A program made the position numbers and the translations under genes. A stretch of DNA of 6,667 nucleotides, from the NCBI GenBank assembly GCA_015222405.1, contig JADFVG010000210.1, forward strand, positions 1 through 6,667. The letters are read 5' to 3'. Origin of the DNA: Chloroflexota bacterium (GTDB lineage: Bacteria; Chloroflexota; Dehalococcoidia; E44-bin15). The notes under the pieces are model-generated. The model had not been told where the DNA came from, made no database searches, and saw only the letters and a program-made list of their open reading frames with translations. Below, piece after piece: positions 1 through 5,142 of this stretch (positions are counted from its first letter, which is position 1; the number at the start of each line of letters is the position of its first letter).

Positions 1-510
1 CCGGAGAACTACAAGAAGATCGCCGAGGCGATTGGTAATGCCAATCCTGTACTGGATGTTGGCTGTGGGGAGGGCAAGCTGGCTAACTTCTTAGCCACGA
101 CACTTGGTAAGGAGGTACACGGCATCGATATCTCCGACTCCAAACTGGCCAAGGCCCGGGAAGCAGCCGAGGGGCATGGCATTTCTCGTTTGGTGCACTT
201 TGTAAATGCAGATGCAAGCAGCCTAGACTTTCTGGCTGATAAATCTTTCGCTGCCATTGTCAGCATTTACACTCTGCACGAACTCGAGAATCCCCGGAAG
301 GCTCTGCAAGAGCTGCAGAGGATACTGGGAACCGGGGGCCAGCTGATAGTGGTAGATTTCACAAAAGGAGGCAAAGCAGAAAGGCTGTGGGGGGAGAGAT
401 ACTATACCCCTGAGGAAATCGAGTCTATGCTGCAGGAGGCAGGCTTCAGCGAGGTGGCTGTGGAATTTGTGCGTGATGACGTAATATTTGTCTCTTCTCT
501 GAAGATTTAG
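1..510 (+). CDS. Class I SAM-dependent methyltransferase, 5'-truncated by window edge
   Basis: The frame is open from base 1 to the TAG at 508-510, giving 170 residues with the N-terminus missing. The Rossmann motif I VLDVGCGEG lies at residues 17-25. GIDIS at 41-45 supplies the acidic residue (Asp43) expected to bind the SAM ribose, and NAD at 69-71 fits the adenine-side acidic position. A motif-II-like stretch (FAAIVSIYTLHEL) and a post-motif LGTGGQLIVVDF follow, as in the Methyltransf_11/25 families. A short C-terminal TPEEIESMLQEAGF segment is also typical of these small-molecule methyltransferases. The substrate cannot be told from sequence. The next gene begins 12 bases downstream, so co-transcription is likely. 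The fold is certain; the target is unknown. The protein resembles the methyltransferase at 5143 in general type only. Confidence 0.92.
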   Translation, partial: PENYKKIAEAIGNANPVLDVGCGEGKLANFLATTLGKEVHGIDISDSKLAKAREAAEGHGISRLVHFVNADASSLDFLADKSFAAIVSIYTLHELENPRKALQELQRILGTGGQLIVVDFTKGGKAERLWGERYYTPEEIESMLQEAGFSEVAVEFVRDDVIFVSSLKI

Positions 511-522
511 CGGGTGAGCTGA

Positions 523-1152
523 ATGAATAAGCTGGAAAAGGCCTTAAGCAGCTTTTTGAGCCTTGGTGAAGTTGCTGGTCAGCTGGCACGGCTTCTAGCC
601 CATGCCGCCAAAACAGGCAGAGTGTCCTACAGCGAGGCAGAAAGAATTGCCAAGGTCAATGCTGAGGATGTGCTACTTCTAGGCAGTAAATGGAGGCTAC
701 TACTCCCGATTAGAACAGCTAAAAGCGCCGCCTGGGAAGATCGGCTGTTATTGACGGAGCCGGGAGAAATATACGAAATGCCCAACATCGTTAGATATTT
801 GGTGGAAAATGCCAGCTACACGGGGAGGTGGGATGTTGCGTATGACATAGCCCAGCTATTCAGAGTGATGGGGGAGCCGGATTGGGATCGAATGCCAAAG
901 TTCATTGAGAGGCTGGGTGAGGAGGCCAAAGACTATCGGATCAACGCAGTCCAAATAAAGCAAGTATGCGCTGAGCTGGGCATGGGGGATAGGGTTGATG
1001 CCCTGATAGCCTCACTCAAGGGCAGCGGAGTGATGAGTCCCAAGCTGAGTTCACTTGCTGAAGTAGCTAAGGCCGGGGCGCCTGTGTATGAGCTCAACCC
1101 ATCTCTTGTTGTAAACAAACATGAGAGAAAAGGAGTGATCGAACCAGGGTGA
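523..1152 (+). CDS. Uncharacterised 209-aa protein with probable C-terminal winged helix
   Basis: I do not recognise this as a named family. The ATG at 523 is preceded by a modest GGTGAG at 513-518. Residues about 8-50 are helical. Residues 139-195 read as a winged helix-turn-helix: a helix (NAVQIKQVCAELGM), a turn, a second helix (RVDALIASLKGSGVM), then a loop and a strand-like APVYELNPSLV that could be the wing. Such a domain suggests DNA binding or a protein-interaction adaptor. There is no obvious metal site, signal peptide or membrane segment. The gene ends in TGATG, overlapping the next start by one base, so the two are probably translationally coupled. A role as regulator of the cluster is possible but is inference only. 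Confidence 0.8.
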   Translation: MNKLEKALSSFLSLGEVAGQLARLLAHAAKTGRVSYSEAERIAKVNAEDVLLLGSKWRLLLPIRTAKSAAWEDRLLLTEPGEIYEMPNIVRYLVENASYTGRWDVAYDIAQLFRVMGEPDWDRMPKFIERLGEEAKDYRINAVQIKQVCAELGMGDRVDALIASLKGSGVMSPKLSSLAEVAKAGAPVYELNPSLVVNKHERKGVIEPG

Positions 1153-1433
1153 TGAAAGGAGTGGCTGACGAAGGGGCAGTCCGAGAGAGGATGGCCCAAG
1201 AGGGAAAAATCCTCGAGAAAAGAGACGAAAAAGGGAATACATGGAGAAAGGTCTATTTCGGTGGAGGGGCACATTTTAGAAACTGGTTAGACCAGTTCTT
1301 AGAGCTACGTGGGGAAGATAATGTGGAGGTGGAGGAAACAGATTCGAGCGAGTTCCAGTGCTACCACGAAAGCAGTGAGAAGATGTACCGCATATGGGTA
1401 AAAGAATCAAACTCAGCAGGCGAGTTTAGATGA
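1152..1433 (+). CDS. Small conserved protein, YFGGGAHFRNWL family, copy 1 (93 aa)
   Basis: Function unknown; I cannot name the family. It is a clear paralog of the protein at 3538-3798: residues 22-48 match the other copy at 23 of 27 positions. The shared core is an EKRD motif, a K-G-N-x-W-R-K segment, then YFGGGAHFRNWL at 35-46. A second shared block near the C-terminus holds a Cys (Cys70), E-S, and EKM-x-RIW at 76-82. Glycine-rich, aromatic and charged residues with an invariant His (His41) and Cys suggest a small soluble alpha/beta protein, possibly a ligand or metal binder; that is inference. The ATG at 1152 overlaps the preceding stop (TGATG), with AAAGGAG about 15 bases upstream. A GTG at 1149 and a GTG at 1161 are alternative starts; the paralog alignment reaches back only to about residue 4. 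Confidence 0.85.
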   Translation: MKGVADEGAVRERMAQEGKILEKRDEKGNTWRKVYFGGGAHFRNWLDQFLELRGEDNVEVEETDSSEFQCYHESSEKMYRIWVKESNSAGEFR

Positions 1434-1449
1434 AATAAAGGAGGGCAGT

Positions 1450-1773
1450 ATGACCCAAGCAGAGGCAGAGCTCATAGTCAGAGAGATCAGATCCCAATGC
1501 CTGCACTCGTCATGGAGTGACCTGATGGACTTCTGGAAGGAGGTGATAGGTAACCTTGAGACCGCTTATCGCGCGGTGGTGCAGAGCACAGCACCCTTGC
1601 GCCGCATTCCTTCACGGGACTCTAATGACGTGCAGGCGATAGTGAGGGATAAACTAGCCATGGCTTTGAGCCAGCTTGCGGGTGCGAGGCAAGTAGACAG
1701 GTGGGAGGCAGAGGCCATAGAGGCAATCAAGTCTCCGCCGATTATCAAGGGCGAGATAACGGAATCCGAATAA
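1450..1773 (+). CDS. Hypothetical 107-aa helical protein
   Basis: A strong AGGAGG at about 1440-1445 sits four bases upstream of the ATG, so translation is well supported. The product has 107 residues and appears almost wholly alpha-helical: an N-terminal acidic helix (TQAEAELIVREIRSQC), a Trp-rich helix (SSWSDLMDFWKEVIGNL), a Pro-rich turn with several Arg residues (APLRRIPSRDSND), then a long Ala-rich helix that ends in a short acidic tail. One Cys is present and no metal motif. No signal peptide or membrane span is visible. I do not recognise the family. It lies 16 bases after the YFGGGAHFRNWL protein and is the last gene of the left block, so a shared transcript is likely. Function unknown. 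Confidence 0.75.
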   Translation: MTQAEAELIVREIRSQCLHSSWSDLMDFWKEVIGNLETAYRAVVQSTAPLRRIPSRDSNDVQAIVRDKLAMALSQLAGARQVDRWEAEAIEAIKSPPIIKGEITESE

Positions 1774-1835
1774 GCGAAATTATTGGAACGAAAGTGCCAG
1801 CTTTTAGCTATGGGTTCTAACCTGCTTTTGTTCCT

Positions 1836-1852
1836 GGGCTAGGAGTTAGCCC
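1836..1852 (+). repeat. Perfect 6-bp inverted repeat (hairpin)
   Basis: GGGCTA and TAGCCC are separated by a five-base loop (GGAGT), 63 bases after the stop of the 107-aa gene. The position would suit a transcription end, but no run of T follows (CTCAAACTC), so it is not a canonical intrinsic terminator. It may be an RNA 3'-end stabiliser or chance. Confidence 0.35.
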
Positions 1853-2082
1853 TCAAACTCTCAATAGAAGAGGTTACGGCATCATTCCAGAGACTAGATG
1901 GTATCTCGGTCAAGATTGAAAACCTGAAGGCCTTGAATTAGACGAAGCCTGCCGAAAACATGGGGTTAAGACCGCTTGAGCCGGGTTAGTTTGGAAGGGA
2001 GGGAGATTATGCTCTGGAGAAATTTGAGCAGCCTCACGAGCCGCTTTCCCTCACTGGAAACATCTCTAAATAGGACAAGGAA

Positions 2083-2088
2083 TATAAT
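2083..2088 (+). promoter_or_regulatory. Candidate -10 box (TATAAT)
   Basis: A perfect consensus TATAAT lies in an A+T-rich stretch of the spacer, 42 bases before the first possible start of the central block (2130) and 181 bases before the DUF1684 gene. No good TTGACA-like -35 is present at 16-18 bases upstream; the nearest weak match (TGGAAA, 2055-2060) is too far. A start of transcription near 2095 would be predicted. The location just upstream of an operon supports it; the missing -35 weakens it. Confidence 0.35.
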
Positions 2089-2089
2089 T

Positions 2090-2099
2090 TGCATATGCA
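2090..2099. promoter_or_regulatory. 10-bp perfect palindrome, possible operator
   Basis: TGCATATGCA is self-complementary and begins one base after the TATAAT box, where transcription would start. A dimeric regulator bound here would block the promoter. It is short enough to occur by chance, and no second copy was noticed elsewhere in the window. Confidence 0.25.
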
Positions 2100-2129
2100 G
2101 GTAGTCTCAGGAAACGAGAAAAAGGAGTG

Positions 2130-2261
2130 ATGGGAGGTCGTTTAATTAAGAGCAAGGTTGAGGTAACTAATGAAATTGTTTTGCTCAAAACGAACTTAAA
2201 AGTGAAAAGAAAGCTGGGTGGAAGCACTGCCCTCCAAGCAGTGTTCCTGGAAGGAGAATAG
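2130..2261 (+). CDS. Possible 43-aa small protein
   Basis: The ATG at 2130 opens 43 codons ending at TAG 2259-2261. The translation looks protein-like, with an amphipathic beta pattern (SKVEVTNEIVLLKTNLKVK, then LQAVFLEGE) rich in Lys and Val. An AAAGGAG is present but ends only two bases before the ATG, which is too close for efficient initiation; no better in-frame start was found. Its 3' end contains the AAGGAG that serves the DUF1684 gene, whose ATG lies 7 bases beyond the stop. This is the arrangement expected of a small leader gene in an operon. Alternatively it is the surviving 3' end of a longer, decayed gene. Family not recognised. Confidence 0.5.
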   Translation: MGGRLIKSKVEVTNEIVLLKTNLKVKRKLGGSTALQAVFLEGE

Positions 2262-2268
2262 AACTGCC

Positions 2269-2829
2269 ATGCAAATTTCCGAATGGAAAGCAGAGATCGA
2301 AAAGGAAAGAAAAGTAAAGGACAGGTTCTTTGGGAGCAAATATCCGGGATCGCCAATCCCTGCCCAAGACAGACCTCGGTTTAGGGGGTTAGAATATTAT
2401 CCTCCTGATCCGAATTATAGGTTTGAGCTTGAGCTTCACGAACATTCTGAAAAGCAGGTGGTGAGAATGGCTTATACCAAAGGCAATGAGGAGGATTTTC
2501 TTCGCTGGGGTGAATTTCGATTCAATATAGTCGGAAAGGAGAAAATTCTCCAGGCTTATAAGCGCGACCCACGGGAAGAGATGTTGTTTGTTCCTTTCAG
2601 AGACGCAACCTCAGGTAAAGAAACCTATGGGGCAGGCCGCTATCTCGACCTTGGGCCAGAGAGAGACCGCACTCCGGAGGGGAAATGGATCCTAGATTTC
2701 AACCGAGCCTACAATCCATGGTGCGTATACAGTGAAGATTACACCTGTCCTTTCGTGCCTACAGAGAATTGGCTCCAAGTTGCGATCTGTGCCGGTGAGA
2801 AGAATTATCCTTTGAGGGCAGATGATTAA
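2269..2829 (+). CDS. DUF1684 family protein (186 aa)
   Basis: The pattern matches DUF1684, a widespread domain of unknown biochemical function. The N-terminal helix ends W-x-x-E-I-E-K-E-R and K-D-x-F-F at about 6-21; SPIP lies at 28-31 and RGLEYYPPDP at 39-48. The signature block is FVPFRDATSGKETYGAGRYL at 107-126, then DFNRAYNPWC at 143-152, YTCPFVPTEN at 158-167 and AGEKNY at 175-180. Cys152 and Cys160 sit in the conserved C-terminal part. The ATG at 2269 is chosen because AAGGAG (2251-2256) precedes it and the conserved region begins soon after; an upstream in-frame GTG at 2218 would overlap the 43-aa frame and lacks a ribosome site. No signal peptide is seen, so a cytoplasmic location is likely. 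Function is unknown. The gene lies 10 bases before the DUF1638 gene, in the same operon as cooC and cooT, which is an unexpected partner set. Confidence 0.85.
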   Translation: MQISEWKAEIEKERKVKDRFFGSKYPGSPIPAQDRPRFRGLEYYPPDPNYRFELELHEHSEKQVVRMAYTKGNEEDFLRWGEFRFNIVGKEKILQAYKRDPREEMLFVPFRDATSGKETYGAGRYLDLGPERDRTPEGKWILDFNRAYNPWCVYSEDYTCPFVPTENWLQVAICAGEKNYPLRADD

Positions 2830-2839
2830 GAGGTGAAAC

Positions 2840-3472
2840 ATGCAAAATGAGCCTTCGTTCAAAGATCACGTCATTGTCGCTTGTGGAACGTTGATTCCAG
2901 AATTGACCTATCTGAAAAATAGTGGCTTCCTCGACGCAAAAAAGATTTTATATACCACTCCCGGCAGGCACGAAATCCCAAGGGAACTGGAAGAACAGCT
3001 AGTAAAGCAGATAAGGGTTGCTAAGAAATATTCTCAAAAAATCATCGTAGTTTATGGAGGTAAGTTCTGTTACATCAACTCCGACGATCCGTATCGCACC
3101 ATTGACAAGGTAATTGAAGAACAAGGACCTGGAGTCTCTAGAATCAAGGCTTCCCATTGCATCGATATGCTAGCTAGCGTGGAAGAAAGGGATCGGATAA
3201 GCAAAGGAGAAAAGATATGGTGGATGACTCCCGGATGGATAAAATACCGGAAATACGTCTTTCAGGATTGGGATAAAGGGATGGCCGTTGAGAATTTCCC
3301 TAAGCATATCGGAGGGGCCATCGTGCTAGATGGCATAGGTTTTTATGACCGGTACTCGGAAGAACATCCGGAGGAGATCCTCGAGTTCTCCGACTGGATG
3401 GGAATTCCGATCGAATCTCGCGAAGTTTCATTAGACCGACTGAAAAAATTGCTTTTAGAACAGGTCAAGTAA
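2840..3472 (+). CDS. DUF1638 domain protein (210 aa)
   Basis: DUF1638 proteins are known mainly from gene clusters with corrinoid-dependent methyltransferases and their activases, but have no assigned reaction. The hallmarks are visible: VIVACGTLIPEL at 11-22, LYTTPGRHEIP at 37-47 in place of the usual P-x-x-L-H, VYGGKFCYI at 71-79, SHCIDMLA at 105-112, and the WWMTPGWIKY motif at 127-136. Cys15, Cys77 and Cys107 fall at the family's conserved cysteine positions and could form a metal or cofactor site. The ATG follows AGAGGTG by five bases. The preceding DUF1684 gene ends 10 bases upstream. The family assignment is firm. A role in corrinoid or nickel cofactor handling is inference from family context and the downstream cooC and cooT. 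Confidence 0.88.
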   Translation: MQNEPSFKDHVIVACGTLIPELTYLKNSGFLDAKKILYTTPGRHEIPRELEEQLVKQIRVAKKYSQKIIVVYGGKFCYINSDDPYRTIDKVIEEQGPGVSRIKASHCIDMLASVEERDRISKGEKIWWMTPGWIKYRKYVFQDWDKGMAVENFPKHIGGAIVLDGIGFYDRYSEEHPEEILEFSDWMGIPIESREVSLDRLKKLLLEQVK

Positions 3473-3537
3473 AACAGATATGCATTTTGAGAAATCATAA
3501 GGAAGTGAGCTGAGAATTAGACCAGTTGGCATTAGCA

Positions 3538-3798
3538 ATGGCTGGGCGATTGAGCATTGAAGAGAGAATGCGACAGGAGGAGCAAGTTAGGGAAAAGAGG
3601 GATGGAAAAGGGAATAAATGGCGGAAACTTTATTTCGGAGGAGGGGCCCATTTCAGAAACTGGCTAGAGCAGTGTAAAGAAATATATGGCGAACAGAATT
3701 TGGAAATTGAAGAGCCAGACCCCACGGGAATTAGATGTTTTGAGGAAAGTGGCGAAAAAATGCACAGAATTTGGGCAGGAGTAGAAAGGACTGGGTAA
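3538..3798 (+). CDS. Small conserved protein, YFGGGAHFRNWL family, copy 2 (86 aa)
   Basis: Paralog of the protein at 1152-1433. The same core is present: REKRD, K-G-N-x-W-R-K, YFGGGAHFRNWL, then a Cys near residue 64 followed by E-E-S and EKM-x-RIW. The C-termini beyond the RIW differ. DNA differences in the core are largely synonymous (for example GGT/GGA, CAT kept but TTT/TTC changed), which argues for an old duplication under protein-level selection rather than a recent copy. The ATG at 3538 begins where the paralogs start to align; a TTG at 3526 is an alternative, and neither has a well-placed ribosome site (an AAGGAAGTGAG lies near 3499). The stop overlaps the ATG of the cooC-like gene (TAATG), which implies coupled synthesis with that ATPase. 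Function unknown. Confidence 0.83.
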   Translation: MAGRLSIEERMRQEEQVREKRDGKGNKWRKLYFGGGAHFRNWLEQCKEIYGEQNLEIEEPDPTGIRCFEESGEKMHRIWAGVERTG

Positions 3799-4592
3799 TG
3801 AAGATATCTGTCTGCGGGAAAGGTGGCAGTGGGAAAAGCACTGTAGTAACTCTTTTGGCAAATGGGATGCGAGAAAGGGGCTATAAGCCATTAGTCGTTG
3901 ATTCGGACGAGTCAAATTCCGGACTTTATCAGATGCTTGGCTTTGATAAACCGCCTGTTCCCTTGATGGAACTGGTAGGTGGGAAGAAAATAGTGCTGAA
4001 ACAAATGGTGTCGAGATACTCCGCAGGCGAATCAGAACCTGAGATGAACGTATTGACCCAGAATGAAATACTGCTTCAGGACATTCCTCCTCAGCACATA
4101 GTTGAGAAAGATAGCATTAGGTTGGTTGGCATAGGGAAAATCCTTCAGTCTTTGGAGGGTTGTGCCTGCCCGATGGGAGTTTTAAGTCGCGAATTTCTGA
4201 AAAAGCTCCACTTGAAGGAAGATGAGGTCGCAATCGTAGATATGGAGGCAGGGATAGAGCATTTCGGCAGGGGGGTGGAGACAAGCATAGATAGCGTACT
4301 GGTCGTGGTTGAGCCCTCTCTTGAATCCATAACCCTGGCCGAAAAGGTAAAACGTTTGGCTAGCGGAGTAGGGATAAACAGGATCTGGGCTGTCATGAAT
4401 AAGGTTAACTCAGAAGATTTGGCTTCAAAATTGACAAATGAACTGGCAGGAAGGGGGATAGCGATAATCGGATCCATTCCTTACGATCCAGAGATTTTCG
4501 AAGCGTGCCTGGATGGGCAGCCACTAGGCAAGGGAGAAGCAGCACGCGAGGCCGGAAAGATATTGGATACCTTGTTTCCGAATGAAAACTAA
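3798..4592 (+). CDS. cooC: CooC-type nickel-insertion P-loop ATPase (264 aa)
   Basis: A MinD/NifH-like (SIMIBI) ATPase. The deviant Walker A GKGGSGKST lies at 7-15 with the signature Lys8, switch I DSDESN at 35-40, and Walker B/switch II IVDMEAGIEHFGRG at 146-159, which is the CooC signature. The Cys-Ala-Cys of GCACP (Cys122, Cys124) corresponds to the CxC by which CooC dimers bind Ni or Zn. NKV at 201-203 suits nucleotide-base binding. The length matches the family's about 250-265 residues. Known CooC proteins use ATP to help insert nickel into carbon monoxide dehydrogenase or acetyl-CoA synthase in the cytoplasm; related ATPases serve other metalloenzymes. The ATG at 3798 is preceded by AAAGGA and overlaps the preceding stop. 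The stop is followed at once by the ribosome site of cooT. No CODH gene is in the window, so the client is unproven. Cys6 before the P-loop is an extra cysteine. Confidence 0.93.
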   Translation: MKISVCGKGGSGKSTVVTLLANGMRERGYKPLVVDSDESNSGLYQMLGFDKPPVPLMELVGGKKIVLKQMVSRYSAGESEPEMNVLTQNEILLQDIPPQHIVEKDSIRLVGIGKILQSLEGCACPMGVLSREFLKKLHLKEDEVAIVDMEAGIEHFGRGVETSIDSVLVVVEPSLESITLAEKVKRLASGVGINRIWAVMNKVNSEDLASKLTNELAGRGIAIIGSIPYDPEIFEACLDGQPLGKGEAAREAGKILDTLFPNEN

Positions 4593-4602
4593 GGAGGGGA
4601 GG

Positions 4603-4836
4603 ATGTGCATAGCCACTGTCTATGTTGAGGCAGGCAATCAAAGGAAAGAGGTAATGCGCGATGTAGTTCAGGTTGAAGCTAAGAGGGATGGTTTTCTGCT
4701 CTTCAGCCTGTTAGGGGAGCAAAAGTATCTTAAGGGTAAATTAAAAAGCATTGACTTTCTGACAGATCACTCAGTAGTGATTGAAGAAATCAAGAGACGA
4801 AAATCCGCGGGGAAGAAGGTGAAGAACAATGGCTAA
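4603..4836 (+). CDS. cooT: CooT-type small nickel-binding protein (77 aa)
   Basis: The protein begins Met-Cys-Ile-Ala, as CooT does; in Rhodospirillum rubrum CooT the conserved Cys2 forms the nickel site at the dimer interface. A compact run of beta strands follows (MCIATVYVEAG, VMRDVVQVEAKRDGFLLFSL, YLKGKLKSIDFLTDHSVVIE), matching the family's roughly 65-residue fold. The last dozen residues are a Lys/Arg-rich extension (IKRRKSAGKKVKNNG) beyond the usual end. The ATG at 4603 is chosen over an in-frame ATG at 4582 because AAGGAGG (4591-4597) stands correctly in front of it and only this start puts Cys at position 2. It lies 10 bases after cooC and overlaps the DUF59 gene by 8 bases. Probable role: nickel binding or delivery with CooC. 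Confidence 0.88.
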   Translation: MCIATVYVEAGNQRKEVMRDVVQVEAKRDGFLLFSLLGEQKYLKGKLKSIDFLTDHSVVIEEIKRRKSAGKKVKNNG

Positions 4837-5114
4837 AGATATTTCGCAAGAAGATGTGCACCACGCAGTTGGGGAGGTGATGCATCCGGCAATCAGTCGC
4901 ACACTGGTTGAGCTGAGAATGGTCAAAAGATATAACTTTGGAGCATAACCAAGTCACACTTACTCTGGCGCTTCCCATTTTGGGTATCCCTGTCTCTATC
5001 AAGAATCACCTAGTGAATAGCCTGCGCGAGGCAGTGAATACCCTGAAGAAGATTATCAAGGACTGGTCGGCCTACAGCGACCGGCTCGACGGGAGAGTTT
5101 GCGGGAGACGCTGA
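4829..5114 (+). pseudogene. DUF59/MIP18-type protein gene with one-base frameshift
   Basis: The ATG at 4829, after GAAGGTGA and overlapping the cooT end by 8 bases, starts a DUF59-like sequence: SQEDVHHAVGEVMHPAISRT, LVELRMVK, then a premature TAA at 4946-4948 after 39 residues. If one A is dropped from the four-A run 4925-4928, the frame continues from GAT 4929 as DITLEHNQVTLTLALP and LGIPVSIKNHLVNSLREAV, the expected second half of the domain, to a TGA at 5112-5114 (94 residues). DUF59 proteins act in Fe-S cluster assembly or transfer, alone or fused to Mrp/ApbC ATPases. The tail after residue 71 (KKIIKDWSAYSD, then RLDG) does not look like the usual end, so a second lesion is possible. The break may be a real mutation, a homopolymer sequencing error, or +1 slippage at CAAAAG. 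A fitting partner for nickel and Fe-S maturation. Confidence 0.7.
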
Positions 5115-5142
5115 AGTCGTAAACAGGTATGCACAGCTGCTG
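5047..5142 (+). other. Start-less coding-like extension upstream of the methyltransferase
   Basis: The methyltransferase frame stays open for 96 bases upstream of its first ATG, to a TGA at 5044-5046, with no ATG, GTG or TTG. The last third (EFAGDAEVVNRYAQLL) looks like real protein. It overlaps the end of the DUF59 remnant in another frame. It could be the end of a separate gene joined through a second indel, or an N-terminal part of the methyltransferase that lost its start. Confidence 0.4.

Larger units (their letters stand above)
1774..2129. other. Gene-poor spacer with possible coding remnants
   Basis: No complete gene with a credible start fills these bases. The frame from 1843 to the TAG at 1939-1941 translates to a protein-like stretch (ELALKLSIEEV, then ASFQRLDG) but has a stop just before it and no start codon. 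The frame from 1990 to about 2070 gives another protein-like piece (DYALEKFEQPHEPLSLTG) between two stops. These could be remnants of a decayed gene, or chance. An ATG at 2009 with a good GGGAGG opens a 31-codon frame in a different register whose product looks unconvincing. The downstream end carries the promoter and palindrome listed separately. The spacer separates the left and central blocks, and most likely holds the terminator of one and the promoter of the other. Confidence 0.5.

Noticed and set aside
933..1274. Long open frame on the - strand opposite the 209-aa gene
   Set aside because: It spans the junction of two well-supported + strand genes, has low-complexity Ser/Pro/Leu-rich content typical of antisense shadows, and shows no recognisable domain.
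1808..1830. GGTTCTAACC resembling a tRNA T-arm
   Set aside because: The loop lacks the TTCRA pattern and no acceptor, D or anticodon arms can be drawn around it.
1836..1860. Hairpin as an intrinsic terminator
   Set aside because: The stem is only 6 bp and no T-run follows; listed as an inverted repeat only.
2009..2104. 31-codon frame with a good GGGAGG ribosome site
   Set aside because: The translation looks random and the more protein-like register here is a different one. Kept only as part of the spacer description.
4145..4477. Open frame on the - strand inside cooC
   Set aside because: It lies wholly within a gene with clear catalytic motifs and its translation is Ser/Thr-rich without a domain.
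3798..4592. ATPase as MinD, NifH or Mrp
   Set aside because: The MEAGIEHFGRG switch II signature and GCACP fit CooC. There is no C-terminal membrane-targeting helix of MinD, no NifH cluster cysteine spacing, and no Mrp C-terminal CxxC.
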